Positions 47,998-56,409 of a stretch of 64,000 bases of DNA are shown here, piece by piece. How positions within the stretch are numbered: the stretch's first letter is position 1; the number at the start of each line of letters is the position of its first letter. The notes beneath the pieces are model-generated. The model saw only the letters and a program-made list of their open reading frames with translations. It had not been told where the DNA came from and did not search any database. Location of the stretch: the NCBI GenBank assembly GCA_035518815.1, contig DATIXG010000053.1, forward strand, positions 1 through 64,000. Direction: 5' to 3'. The stretch is from AG25 sp035518815. GTDB lineage: Bacteria; Gemmatimonadota; Gemmatimonadetes; Gemmatimonadales; GWC2-71-9. A program made the translations under genes and the position numbers.

Positions 47998-48876
47998 ATG
48001 AGCGCTCATTCCATCGGTTCGGCCACCGTCTCCTTCGGCCTCGTCTCTGTGCCGGTCAGGCTCTTCTCCTCCGGCGAATCGTCCGCGGCAATCTCCTTCA
48101 ACTGGCTCCACAAGAAGGATGGCGCGCGCCTGAAGCAGCAGTACGTCTGCTCCAAGGACGGCGAAAAAGTCGAGAACGAAGACCGGGTCAAGGGCTACGA
48201 GTTCACGAAGGGACAGTACGTGCTGTTCACCGCGGACGAATTGAAGGCGCTCGATGAGCCGAAGGGCACTGGTGCAATCGACATCCACGAATTCCTGCCG
48301 GCCGACCAAGTCGACCGCATTTACATGGATAAGACGTACTTCCTCGGACCCGACAAAGGCGGGGAGCGGGCCTACAAACTTCTGTCAGAGGCGCTGAAGA
48401 AGACGGGTCGCGTCGCGTTGGGCCAATGGGCAGCCCGCGGCAAGCAGTACCTCATCCTGGTGCGCCCCATGGAGGGCGGGCTCGCGATGGAGCAGCTCAA
48501 GTATCCTGAGGAGCTCCGCTCGATCGCCGAAGTTCCGGTGGGCAAGACGGAGATCAAGAAGGGCGAGCTCGATCTCGCCATCAAGCTGATCGATCAAGCG
48601 GCATCCGATGAGTTCAAGCCGGAGAACTACAAGGACAACGTGCGACGGCGCATCCTCGACATGATCCAACAGAAGGTCGAGGGCCATGAGATCACTGAGG
48701 AGCCCCAGGAGGCGCCGAAGACGCAGGTGATCGATTTGATGGAGGCACTCAGAGCGAGCCTCAAAGGCAAGGGCGGCGGCGAGCGTAAGCCGGCGAAGCG
48801 GGCGGAGGGCAAGGCCGGGGCAGCCGCCAAGGCCGCACCTGCGCCCAAGCGCAAGGTGAGCGGCGGCCGAGGCTAG
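47998..48876 (+). CDS. ku: Ku DNA end-binding protein
   Basis: A 292-residue homodimeric Ku that binds double-strand break ends and recruits LigD. The core begins MSAHSIGSATVSFGLVSVPVRLFSS and includes QQYVCSKDGEKVE, GYEFTKGQYV and KTYFLGPDKGGERAY. The C-terminal tail (about 255-292) is Lys/Ala/Gly-rich, typical of extended Ku tails that contact DNA. It is divergent from ligD and followed 6 nt later by an HTH-TPR gene. Confidence 0.96.
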   Translation: MSAHSIGSATVSFGLVSVPVRLFSSGESSAAISFNWLHKKDGARLKQQYVCSKDGEKVENEDRVKGYEFTKGQYVLFTADELKALDEPKGTGAIDIHEFLPADQVDRIYMDKTYFLGPDKGGERAYKLLSEALKKTGRVALGQWAARGKQYLILVRPMEGGLAMEQLKYPEELRSIAEVPVGKTEIKKGELDLAIKLIDQAASDEFKPENYKDNVRRRILDMIQQKVEGHEITEEPQEAPKTQVIDLMEALRASLKGKGGGERKPAKRAEGKAGAAAKAAPAPKRKVSGGRG

Positions 48877-48882
48877 CGTGAT

Positions 48883-49719
48883 GTGAAGGGCTACAGCGCC
48901 CGAGACGCCGCCAGGTTGGTAGGACTGACCGTCGCGCAGGTGCGAGCATTCGCGCGCGACGGTTTTTTGACGCCCAGCCGCGGCTCGCGCGGCGCCCTCT
49001 CATTCTCGTTTCAGGACCTGGTCATCCTCCGCACGGCGAAGGGGCTGGTCGCCGCGCGCATCCCCACGCGCCGCATTCATCGCGCGCTCCGACGCCTCCG
49101 GTCCCAGCTGCCGCGCGGGCGCTCATTGGCCGAGCTGCGCATTGCGGCGGACGGCGAGCGCATCGTCGTGAGCGATGGCGAGTCCACGTGGAGCGTCGAC
49201 TCGGGACAGACGCAGCTCGACTTCGCGGTCGCCGATCTCGCGAGTCGGGCAGCGCCCCTGGCGCGCCGCACCGCGCGTGCCGCTCAGGCGGCCGAGGAGG
49301 ACATGGACGCCGAGGACTGGTATGAGCTGGGCCTCGAGCTCGAGGCCGTCGCGCCGCTCGAAGCGCGTGATGCCTACCGCCGCGCGCTCGAGCGCGACAC
49401 GCACCACGCCGACGCTCACGTGAACCTCGGCAGGCTGCTGCAAGAACAAGGAAGGGTGGAAGAGGCGGAGCGGCACTACCGCGCAGCGTTGCGAAAGCAG
49501 CCCGAGAACGCCACTGCAGCGTTCAATCTCGGGATCGCGCTTGAAGACCTCGGCCGGCCGGCGGACGCGATCGAAGCCTATCGGCTGGCGCTGGCGGCGG
49601 ACCCCAAGCTCGCCGACGCGCACTACAACGTCGCGCGACTGTATGACAGAGCCGGCAAGAAGGCCGCGGCGCAACGGCATCTCTCCATCTACGAACGGCT
49701 GGCGGCGCCGCATGGCTAG
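48883..49719 (+). CDS. MerR-like HTH fused to TPR repeats
   Basis: A 278-residue protein. Residues 4-77 are a MerR-type winged helix (YSARDAARLVGLTVAQVRAFARDG... FQDLVILRTAKGLVAARIPTRRIHRALRRL), and residues 140-270 are four TPR units (DWYELGLELEAV, HVNLGRLLQEQG, AAFNLGIALEDLG, HYNVARLYDRAG). The usual MerR dimerisation coiled-coil is replaced by TPRs. GTG start is 6 nt after ku, so it is probably co-transcribed and might regulate or scaffold DNA repair. The next gene overlaps by 8 nt. Confidence 0.75.
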   Translation: MKGYSARDAARLVGLTVAQVRAFARDGFLTPSRGSRGALSFSFQDLVILRTAKGLVAARIPTRRIHRALRRLRSQLPRGRSLAELRIAADGERIVVSDGESTWSVDSGQTQLDFAVADLASRAAPLARRTARAAQAAEEDMDAEDWYELGLELEAVAPLEARDAYRRALERDTHHADAHVNLGRLLQEQGRVEEAERHYRAALRKQPENATAAFNLGIALEDLGRPADAIEAYRLALAADPKLADAHYNVARLYDRAGKKAAAQRHLSIYERLAAPHG

Positions 49720-50890
49720 GCAGCGAGCGAAGGGAGCCGTAGCGCTCCTCGTCGTCATCGCGCTCGCGGATTCCTGCCACGATGGGACTGCCCCACCGAT
49801 TCCAGTGTTCGTCCCGGTTGCCACGATGACGGTTTCACCCCCGGGCGACACGCTCGGTGTGGGTCAACGAAGGTCGCTGGTCGCGACGCCGTATGACTCA
49901 GCGGGTCACCCGCTGACCGGGCACGCCGTCACCTGGACGACCTCAGACATGGCCAAGGCCACCGTGGATGGGGCCGGGCTCGTCACGGCCCTCGACACAG
50001 GACTGGTGCAGATCATCGCGACCAGCGAGTCCAAGAGCGCGACGGCTACATTCCTCGTCGTCCCGCCGTGCGTTGCCGTCTCCACCATCCAGACAGCCCA
50101 TCTGTCGTTCCTCATCGCCGGCGGCGCGTTGCCCGACAGCTTCGGCACAGCGGGAGGCGGCTTCTTCAGGACGACGGGGGTGATGTTCGGTGGGGGTGCG
50201 GTGTTCGGAGTGAGCGCCTCGTCCACCGAGCTCCAGTACGACCCTCAATTTGGCTACACGACCTTCAGCGAGTCACTCGTGTGCGCGCTCCCGGCTCCAG
50301 CGGGAACGACCCACACCTACGCGAAGGTGCGGGTCCCCCAGGGATACGAAGCGCGCCTCGACGCGCGACAGGAGTCGTTTACCTTCGCCGCGGCCGGGTA
50401 CGAGAACTTCGTCCTGCTGCGCTACACGTTCACCAATCTGGGGAGCACGCCGGTGTCGGGCGTCGTTGCAGGATTCGTCGCTGACTGGGATCTCTTGTTC
50501 GACCAGGCCCTCACGTCGGATCGCGTGCGCTACGACCCTGGCCAAGGCGCAGAGGAGGCGGTCGAGGCGGATAGCGTCACCTATCCGCAGATAGCCGGAG
50601 TGATTCCGATAGTGACACGAGGTGCTGGCACCCTCGCCTTCAAGGGATGGGTGAACGGTGCAGACCCAGCGGAAGGGGGCGGGTACTACGCCGCGCTCAG
50701 CGGCGGGGTCGATACGAGTACGGTAGGCCAGCCCGGCGACGTCCGGGGTCTCGCAGGCGTGGGCGGCGTCACCCTCAATCCCGCGCAGCAGCTCGTGATC
50801 TACTTCGTGGTTGCGGTTGGCGACAACCGAGCAGCCTTCGACGCCGCCGCCGCGACCGCGCAAGCCGTGGTCGCGGCGGGAATCCCATAG
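49712..50890 (+). CDS. Ig-like (BIG2) domain lipoprotein
   Basis: A 392-residue exported lipoprotein (lipobox in VIALADSCHDG, Cys 22). Residues about 35-115 are a bacterial Ig-like BIG2 domain (VTWTTSDMAKATVDGAGLVTALDTGLVQIIATS). The remainder is a beta-rich domain with aromatic residues and no family I recognise. Such proteins are usually surface-associated. Its ATG overlaps the stop of the HTH-TPR gene. Confidence 0.75.
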   Translation: MARQRAKGAVALLVVIALADSCHDGTAPPIPVFVPVATMTVSPPGDTLGVGQRRSLVATPYDSAGHPLTGHAVTWTTSDMAKATVDGAGLVTALDTGLVQIIATSESKSATATFLVVPPCVAVSTIQTAHLSFLIAGGALPDSFGTAGGGFFRTTGVMFGGGAVFGVSASSTELQYDPQFGYTTFSESLVCALPAPAGTTHTYAKVRVPQGYEARLDARQESFTFAAAGYENFVLLRYTFTNLGSTPVSGVVAGFVADWDLLFDQALTSDRVRYDPGQGAEEAVEADSVTYPQIAGVIPIVTRGAGTLAFKGWVNGADPAEGGGYYAALSGGVDTSTVGQPGDVRGLAGVGGVTLNPAQQLVIYFVVAVGDNRAAFDAAAATAQAVVAAGIP

Positions 50891-50893
50891 GAG

Positions 50894-51529
50894 CTACTGC
50901 CAGGTAGGTCGCAGGTCCCGCGTAACGTAGTCGACGAGATCGTAGACCAGGGCCGAATACGCCTTGTTCGGGTCTTTGGCGGAGACGTAGGGCTCCCCGC
51001 CCACGAGCGACAAGCCGCCGATCTTGCGTGACTCGACTCCGCTCGAGCGCCACAGCGTGCCCCCCGAAGTCGTCGCTATCAGCGCGACCGACAGCTCCGC
51101 CGAGACCGTCGCATCCACATGGCCCTGGAACAGCCCGCTCAGGCCGCCCTGCGGCGTCACGCTCGACATCTTGAGGTGACCGACGAAGACCACCGGCACG
51201 TCGAACGCGGCGCCCAACGCCCGCGCCGTCGCGGCGCCATAAGTGGCCTCCCCGACGCGTCGACGCACAGAGTCCGCAGAGCCGACCTCCAGCACCTCGA
51301 TGCCCGGCTGAGCCTCGAGCACTGCCTCAGAGAATCGCTGGGTCGCGACCTGATCCATCGCTCCCTTGACCTTCTCGACCGTGAACAGGACGAGACCGGT
51401 GCGACCGTACTGCTTCAGGTCGAGGCGGGCCGGCACGAGCACCCGCGCCGGAGGTGGCGGCGAGTGGCCGCCGCAGGCCAGTGAAAGGGAGCCGACGAAG
51501 ACCGCGAGCAGAGTGGTATTGCGCTTCAT
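50894..51529 (-). CDS. hypothetical lipoprotein
   Basis: A 211-residue lipoprotein (lipobox LSLACGG). Its mature domain has RVLVPARLDLKQYGRTGLVLFTVEK, FSEAVLEAQPGIEVLEVGSADSV and a VPVVFVGHLKMSSV strand, similar in order to GNA1162/DUF799-type or LpoB-like lipoproteins; I cannot separate these. It is downstream of the DUF72 gene on the same strand. Confidence 0.6.
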   Translation of the reverse strand: MKRNTTLLAVFVGSLSLACGGHSPPPPARVLVPARLDLKQYGRTGLVLFTVEKVKGAMDQVATQRFSEAVLEAQPGIEVLEVGSADSVRRRVGEATYGAATARALGAAFDVPVVFVGHLKMSSVTPQGGLSGLFQGHVDATVSAELSVALIATTSGGTLWRSSGVESRKIGGLSLVGGEPYVSAKDPNKAYSALVYDLVDYVTRDLRPTWQ

Positions 51530-51561
51530 GGCCGCCAGACCGGGGTTCGAGACGCCCCAAA

Positions 51562-52269
51562 CTAATGAGCGGCCAGAATTCCCCCAAATTCCACTGCCAA
51601 CTTGGCACCGATCCCGGCTTCCTCGTGCTTGAAGAAGACGAAGGCGTCCGTCCATCCCTTCCCGAGGTCCTGCACCGTGCCCGCCCACTGCGTCAGCTCT
51701 TTCTTCGAATAGCCCTCGTCCCGCAGGCGGAAGTAGCCGAAATCCGCGGTGGGAACGAGGGGCGTGGTGGCGTCGTCGGTGTCGGCGATGCAGAGCGCGG
51801 CGTTCCGCCCCCGGAGCAGGTCGTAGACGTCGTCGCTGAACCACGACGCGTGCCGGAATTCGAAGGCGCACCGGATTGCGGGCGGGATGAGCGGCAGGAG
51901 ATCGCGCAGTCGCTCGGTGTCCTTCTTGAAGTTGGGAGGGAGCTGGAACAGGAGTGGGCCGAGCTTCCCGCCCAAACCCGCGGCCGTGTCGCAGAAGAAC
52001 ATGAGGGGCTTCTCGACGAATTTGAGACGCGCGTCGTGGGTGATGCGCTTGGGGGCCTTGAGCACGAACGTGAAGCCGGGGGGCGTCGCCTCGACCCAGG
52101 CTGCTACGGTCTTGGCGTTCGGCATACGATAGAAGGTATAGTTGATCTCGACTGTGGGGAGCCGCTCGGCATAGAAGGGGAGCATCTTGGCCGTGGGCAG
52201 CTTGGCCGGATAGAAGGTTCCTTTCCACTCGGGATAGTTGTAGCCTGAGGTGCCGACGAGCGCGCGCAT
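51562..52269 (-). CDS. DUF72 (YecE-like) family protein
   Basis: A 235-residue TIM-barrel protein. The start at MRALVGTSGYNYPEWKGTFYP matches the family N-terminus. ERLPTVEINYTFYRMP, FQLPPNFKKDTERL and FEFRHASWF are characteristic. The active site resembles sugar-isomerase barrels, but function is unknown. DUF72 is often near ligase or repair genes, as here within 5 kb of ligD/ku, which is suggestive only. Confidence 0.92.
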   Translation of the reverse strand: MRALVGTSGYNYPEWKGTFYPAKLPTAKMLPFYAERLPTVEINYTFYRMPNAKTVAAWVEATPPGFTFVLKAPKRITHDARLKFVEKPLMFFCDTAAGLGGKLGPLLFQLPPNFKKDTERLRDLLPLIPPAIRCAFEFRHASWFSDDVYDLLRGRNAALCIADTDDATTPLVPTADFGYFRLRDEGYSKKELTQWAGTVQDLGKGWTDAFVFFKHEEAGIGAKLAVEFGGILAAH

Positions 52270-52322
52270 TGACTCAATGTGGCCTGCGCCGTCGCGTGAC
52301 GGCAAGCGATATGGAGGAAGCC

Positions 52323-52724
52323 ATGCGGAAGGTGTATCTGATCGCGGTGCTCGCCCTGGTGGTCGCGTGCGACACCGGCGGGGTCGGCGGCATCATCGCC
52401 ATCGCGGGCGGAGCGGCAGCGACCCACGTCGTGTTTTCGGTGGCGCCCGCCGGCGCCGCTGCCAACGCGGTTATCACCCCGGCCGTGGTCGTCATCGCCG
52501 CGCAATCGAGCGGCGCCAGGGACACGACATTCCGGAGCATCATCACGGTCACGCTCGGCGGCTCGGGCAGCGGCACGCTCTCGGGGACGGCGTCGGTCGT
52601 CGCATCGGCCGGCGTGGCCACCTTCGGCGATCTGAAGGTCAGCGCGGCCGGCACCTACACCCTCACCGCCTCCTCGCCGCCGCTCGTCGGCGCCACCAGC
52701 TCGCCGTTCAGTATCACGCCGTGA
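52323..52724 (+). CDS. small Ig-like lipoprotein
   Basis: A 133-residue lipoprotein (LALVVACDTGG) with one Ig-like domain (ITVTLGGSGSGTLSGTASVVASAGVATFGDLKVSAAGTYTLTASS pattern, in shorter words: VATFGDLKVS and AGTYTLTAS). GGAGG lies before the ATG. It ends 14 nt before the probable start of the Cas4-like/DUF2779 gene. Surface adhesion or structural role is inferred. Confidence 0.7.
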   Translation: MRKVYLIAVLALVVACDTGGVGGIIAIAGGAAATHVVFSVAPAGAAANAVITPAVVVIAAQSSGARDTTFRSIITVTLGGSGSGTLSGTASVVASAGVATFGDLKVSAAGTYTLTASSPPLVGATSSPFSITP

Positions 52725-52737
52725 GCGGAAGCAGTCG

Positions 52738-54306
52738 CTGACGCCGGCACCGCGTCTCTCCAAGTCCCGCTTCCTCGCGGGCCTCCAATGTCACAAGCTG
52801 CTGTGGTGGCAGGTGCACGAACCCCATGCCCCGGAGCTCCGGCCCAGCCCGGATCTCGAGGCGCGATTCGCGGCGGGCAAGCTCGTGGGCGAGCTGGCGC
52901 GCACCTACGTGCCGGGCGGCGAGCTGATCGGATTCCGCCACTACGAGGTCGAGCGCAAGCTCGAAGCCACGCAAGCAGCGCTCGCGAGCGGCGGCCCGGC
53001 CCTCTACGAGGCCTCGTTCGCGACCGAGGGCGCCTACGCCGTCGTAGACATCCTCGAGCGAGGAAGGCGCGAGGACACGTTCACGCTCATCGAGGTCAAG
53101 TCTTCGACCGACGTGAAGCCCGAGCACATCCCGGACGTCGGTATCCAGGCGCACGTGGCTCGCCGGAGCGGCATCGCGGTCGAGCGCGTCGAGGTGATGC
53201 ACCTCAACCGCGCGTGCCGTTACCCCGATCTCTCAAACCTCTTCCTGCGCAAGGATGTGACGCCGCAGGTGGAGGGATTTCTGCCCGGCGTGGCGGACGA
53301 GATCGCGCGGCAGCAGGCCGACCTGGACGGACCCCTGCCCCACGTGCCGATCGGCGACCAGTGTTTCACGCCGTACGAATGTCCCTTCATGAAGCGATGC
53401 TGGCCGCAGTGGCCTGAGGACCACGTGAGCACGCTGTACGTGATGCGGCGGCGCGCACTCGAGCTCGAAGCCCAGGGATACCACACCCTGCACGATCTCC
53501 CCGGCGACTTGAAGCTGAGCGCCATCCAGGCCCGGCAGGTGCGCGCCGTGCAAGCGGGTGCGCTGGTCGTCGAGGACTCACTGACGGAAGCGCTCGCGCC
53601 GTTCGAGCGTTCGCTCGCCTTTCTCGATTTCGAAACGGTGAGCCCGGCGATCCCGGTGTGGAACGGATGCCGACCCTGGGACAAGGTCCCGGTGCAATTC
53701 AGCGTGCACGCGCAGCAGGCGTCCGGACGAGGCGGATACGAGCATCACGCATGGCTCTTCGACGGCCCGCCAGGAGCGGATCCGCGCCCCGAGCAGGCGG
53801 AGCGCCTCGTGGCGGCCTGTGCCGGAGCGGACGCGATCGTCGCCTACAATTCCTCCTTCGAGCGCGACTGCATCCGCTTGCTCGCCGACGGTGCGCCGGG
53901 CTTGGCGCGCGAGCTCGGCATGCTCGAGCTCAAGCTCGTCGATCTCCTGCCCGTCGTGCGGAACCACGTCTACCATCCCCAGTTCGCCGGCAGCTTCTCG
54001 CTCAAGAGCGTCCTGCCGGCCCTCGTACCCGACCTGTCATACGACGACCTCGCCGTCAAGGACGGCGCGACCGCGACCCTCGCGCTGTGGCGGTTGCTGT
54101 TCGAGCCCGAGTACTTCGCGCGGCGGGAGCGGGAGCGGCAGCGGCGCGCGCTGCTCGCGTACTGCGAGCGCGACAGTTGGGCGACAGTGAAGCTGCTCGA
54201 TCGGCTGCGTGCGCTGGCGGGCCTGGCGCCGACGGCACCGGCGTTCCCGGTCGCCGACCTGGCACGGCAGAGGAGCCGTGCGGTGCAGCTCGATTTCGGT
54301 TTCTAG
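52738..54306 (+). CDS. Cas4-like PD-(D/E)XK nuclease fused to DUF2779 (DEDD-type) domain
   Basis: A predicted 522-residue nuclease. The first ordinary start in frame is GTG 52813, but the upstream frame is open and encodes RLSKSRFLAGLQCHKLLWW, the conserved N-terminus of this family. No ATG, GTG or TTG precedes it, so CTG 52738 (GGAAG 6 nt upstream) is proposed. The Cas4-like domain has D in AVVDIL and EVK in LIEVKSS, and one N-terminal plus three later cysteines (CFTPYECPFMKRC) for an Fe-S cluster. The DUF2779 part starts LAFLDFETV (DxE) and has AYNSSFERDC and a late YCERDSW. Confidence 0.82.
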   Translation: MTPAPRLSKSRFLAGLQCHKLLWWQVHEPHAPELRPSPDLEARFAAGKLVGELARTYVPGGELIGFRHYEVERKLEATQAALASGGPALYEASFATEGAYAVVDILERGRREDTFTLIEVKSSTDVKPEHIPDVGIQAHVARRSGIAVERVEVMHLNRACRYPDLSNLFLRKDVTPQVEGFLPGVADEIARQQADLDGPLPHVPIGDQCFTPYECPFMKRCWPQWPEDHVSTLYVMRRRALELEAQGYHTLHDLPGDLKLSAIQARQVRAVQAGALVVEDSLTEALAPFERSLAFLDFETVSPAIPVWNGCRPWDKVPVQFSVHAQQASGRGGYEHHAWLFDGPPGADPRPEQAERLVAACAGADAIVAYNSSFERDCIRLLADGAPGLARELGMLELKLVDLLPVVRNHVYHPQFAGSFSLKSVLPALVPDLSYDDLAVKDGATATLALWRLLFEPEYFARRERERQRRALLAYCERDSWATVKLLDRLRALAGLAPTAPAFPVADLARQRSRAVQLDFGF

Positions 54307-54324
54307 ACTGAGGACCCGGCGCGC

Positions 54325-54882
54325 CTACTTCGTGCGCTCGAGGTAGTCGCCCGTGCGAGGGTCCACGCGAACCTTCTCCCCTTCGCTGACGAAGTCGGGC
54401 ACCTGCACCGTGACCCCATTGGAAAGCTTGGCGGGCTTGGTACTCGCCGTCTTGGTGGCGCTCCGCATGACGGGCGAGGTTTCCACCACCTGCAGGTCGA
54501 TCACCGACGGCAGCTCGATCGCGATCGGGCGGCCGTTCAGCCACTCGACCTTGATCACCATCTCGGGCTGAAGCCAGGGGCGGGCGTCGCCGGTGGTCTC
54601 GTCGTCGAGCGTGTGTTGCTCATAGGACTGGAGGTCCATGAGGTGCACGCCCGCCTGATCCTGGTAGAGCACCTGGAACTCCTTGGTATCGAGCCGGGCC
54701 TCGTCCACGAAGTCGGTGGCGGAGAGCCTGGTGTCGAACGTGTTCCCGGTGACGAGGTTGCGGAACCGCACCTGGACGAACGCGCGCAGGTTGCCGGGCG
54801 TCCGATGCGTGAACTCCATGACGCGGCACGGCTGTCCTTCGATCATCAGGACGTGGCCGCGGCGAATGTCGGTGGCCTTCAT
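54325..54882 (-). CDS. efp: elongation factor P
   Basis: A 185-residue EF-P that relieves ribosome stalling at proline runs. The three beta-barrel domains are present with the C-terminal signature KLSNGVTVQVPDFVSEGEKVRVDPRTGDYLER. The loop that is normally PGKG, with the modified Lys34 (or Arg32), reads TPGNLRAF here, so Asn occupies the modified position. This loop type exists in other phyla but implies an unmodified or differently modified factor. It is convergent with the nuclease gene. Confidence 0.93.
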   Translation of the reverse strand: MKATDIRRGHVLMIEGQPCRVMEFTHRTPGNLRAFVQVRFRNLVTGNTFDTRLSATDFVDEARLDTKEFQVLYQDQAGVHLMDLQSYEQHTLDDETTGDARPWLQPEMVIKVEWLNGRPIAIELPSVIDLQVVETSPVMRSATKTASTKPAKLSNGVTVQVPDFVSEGEKVRVDPRTGDYLERTK

Positions 54883-55017
54883 TCGGGCGGGAAGATAACC
54901 GGGCCGGGGCACCGGTCAACGGGCCCGCGCGCCGCGCGTATCCGCTTGACGCGCGCAGGCGGTCCGCGCATGGTTCGCGCCACCCTCCCCATTCCTTTCA
55001 TTGTCGAGGATGTCGCC

Positions 55018-56409
55018 ATGAGTAGCACCGCTGTGAAGCCGCTCGTTGTGCTCTGCGCCGCCACGCTCCTTGCCGCTGCGTCCCTCAGGGGTCAGGGAGG
55101 GGGCCGCCGCACGACCAAGTCGGCCGCGGTGACCGATCAGCGCCAGTCGGTCATCGTCGACGCGGCGGCGCGGGTTGCGCCCGCCGTCGTGAGCGTCAAC
55201 GTTCTGCGACGGCAGCGGGAAATGCCGAACGACCCCTACTCGATGTTCTTCATGCCGCGGGGCTACGAGCGGAAGGTCGAGGGGTACGGATCCGGGTTCG
55301 TCATCTCGTCGGACGGCGTAGTCATCACGAATCAGCACGTCACGAGCGGCGCCGAGCAGATCGTGGTGACGACCCGCGAGGGCACCGACTACCCCGCCAA
55401 GGTGCTCGGCGAAGATCCGCTCACCGACATCGCGGTCCTCAAGATCGAGGGGACGGGCCTCCCCACCGCGCCGCTGGGGGCGAGCACCGACCTGGTGGTG
55501 GGCGAGTGGGTGGTGGCGATCGGCAACCCGTTCGCCTACCTGCTCGGCAACACGGAGCCCAGCGTGACCGCCGGCGTCGTGAGCGCCGTCGGACGCAACC
55601 TGCTCCCCTCGGGGGACCAGACCGGGGTCTACGTCGACATGATCCAGACCGACGCCTCGATCAACCCCGGGAATTCTGGGGGACCGCTGGTGGACGTCGA
55701 CGGCCGGGTGGTCGGGGTGAATAGCTCGATCCTGACCCCGTCGGGCGGGTCAGTCGGAATCGGGTTCGCGATCCCCATCGAGCGGGCGGTTCGGGTGGCG
55801 AGCGAGCTGAAGCGATACGGGCACGTGCGGCGGCCCTGGGTGGGGCTGGATGTCGCGGGGACGGAGGATCTTCGGGACTGGAAGAAGTCGGGGGGGTTGC
55901 GCGTCTCGTCCGTGGCGCTGGGCGGCCCGGCCGCGCGGGCCGGGATGGCCGCCGGGGACGTTCTCCTCAACGTGCAGGAGCGTTCGATTCACACGTTTTT
56001 GGACTGGGAAGCCGTGATGCTGGACACAGGCCCGGGCGATACCGTGGTGGTAGCTTACCGCCGCGCCGAGCGGCGGCTGGTAGCCAGGCTGGCGGTTACG
56101 GACCTGCCAACCACGGTCGCCGAGAAGGTGTCGATCCTGGGCGGGCTGCAGGCAATCACAATCACCCCCGCGATCCGCCAGGAGCGCGGCATTCAGACCG
56201 AGCAGGGCGCGCTGATTTACCAGATCGGCGACGATGCGCAACAGGCGACCGGCCTCCGGCCCGGTGACGTGATCTTCCAGATCAACCGGCAGGCGGTGCG
56301 AAGCGCCGAAGACTTGAAGCGGCTGTTCGGCTCGTCCGGCGGCCAGCCCGTGACGGTGTGGCTCGAGCGCGGTGGCTCGGTGGGACGGACGACGTTCTAC
56401 GTGCAATGA
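55018..56409 (+). CDS. HtrA/DegP-type serine protease with two PDZ domains
   Basis: A 463-residue periplasmic trypsin-like protease of envelope quality control. It has a signal sequence (8-25). The catalytic triad is H107 (TNQHVTS), D137 (PLTDIAV) and S220 (NPGNSGGPL). PDZ1 is about 270-350 and PDZ2 about 360-460. The PxxYxxxF region (NDPYSMFFMPRGY) resembles loop LA of DegP. GAGGA lies before the ATG. Its stop overlaps the tag start (ATGA). Confidence 0.93.
   Translation: MSSTAVKPLVVLCAATLLAAASLRGQGGGRRTTKSAAVTDQRQSVIVDAAARVAPAVVSVNVLRRQREMPNDPYSMFFMPRGYERKVEGYGSGFVISSDGVVITNQHVTSGAEQIVVTTREGTDYPAKVLGEDPLTDIAVLKIEGTGLPTAPLGASTDLVVGEWVVAIGNPFAYLLGNTEPSVTAGVVSAVGRNLLPSGDQTGVYVDMIQTDASINPGNSGGPLVDVDGRVVGVNSSILTPSGGSVGIGFAIPIERAVRVASELKRYGHVRRPWVGLDVAGTEDLRDWKKSGGLRVSSVALGGPAARAGMAAGDVLLNVQERSIHTFLDWEAVMLDTGPGDTVVVAYRRAERRLVARLAVTDLPTTVAEKVSILGGLQAITITPAIRQERGIQTEQGALIYQIGDDAQQATGLRPGDVIFQINRQAVRSAEDLKRLFGSSGGQPVTVWLERGGSVGRTTFYVQ

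Noticed and set aside
51540..51558. tRNA T-arm-like hairpin (GGGGTTCGAGACGCCCC)
   Set aside because: No acceptor stem, D-arm or anticodon arm around it; it is just a short GC hairpin between two genes.
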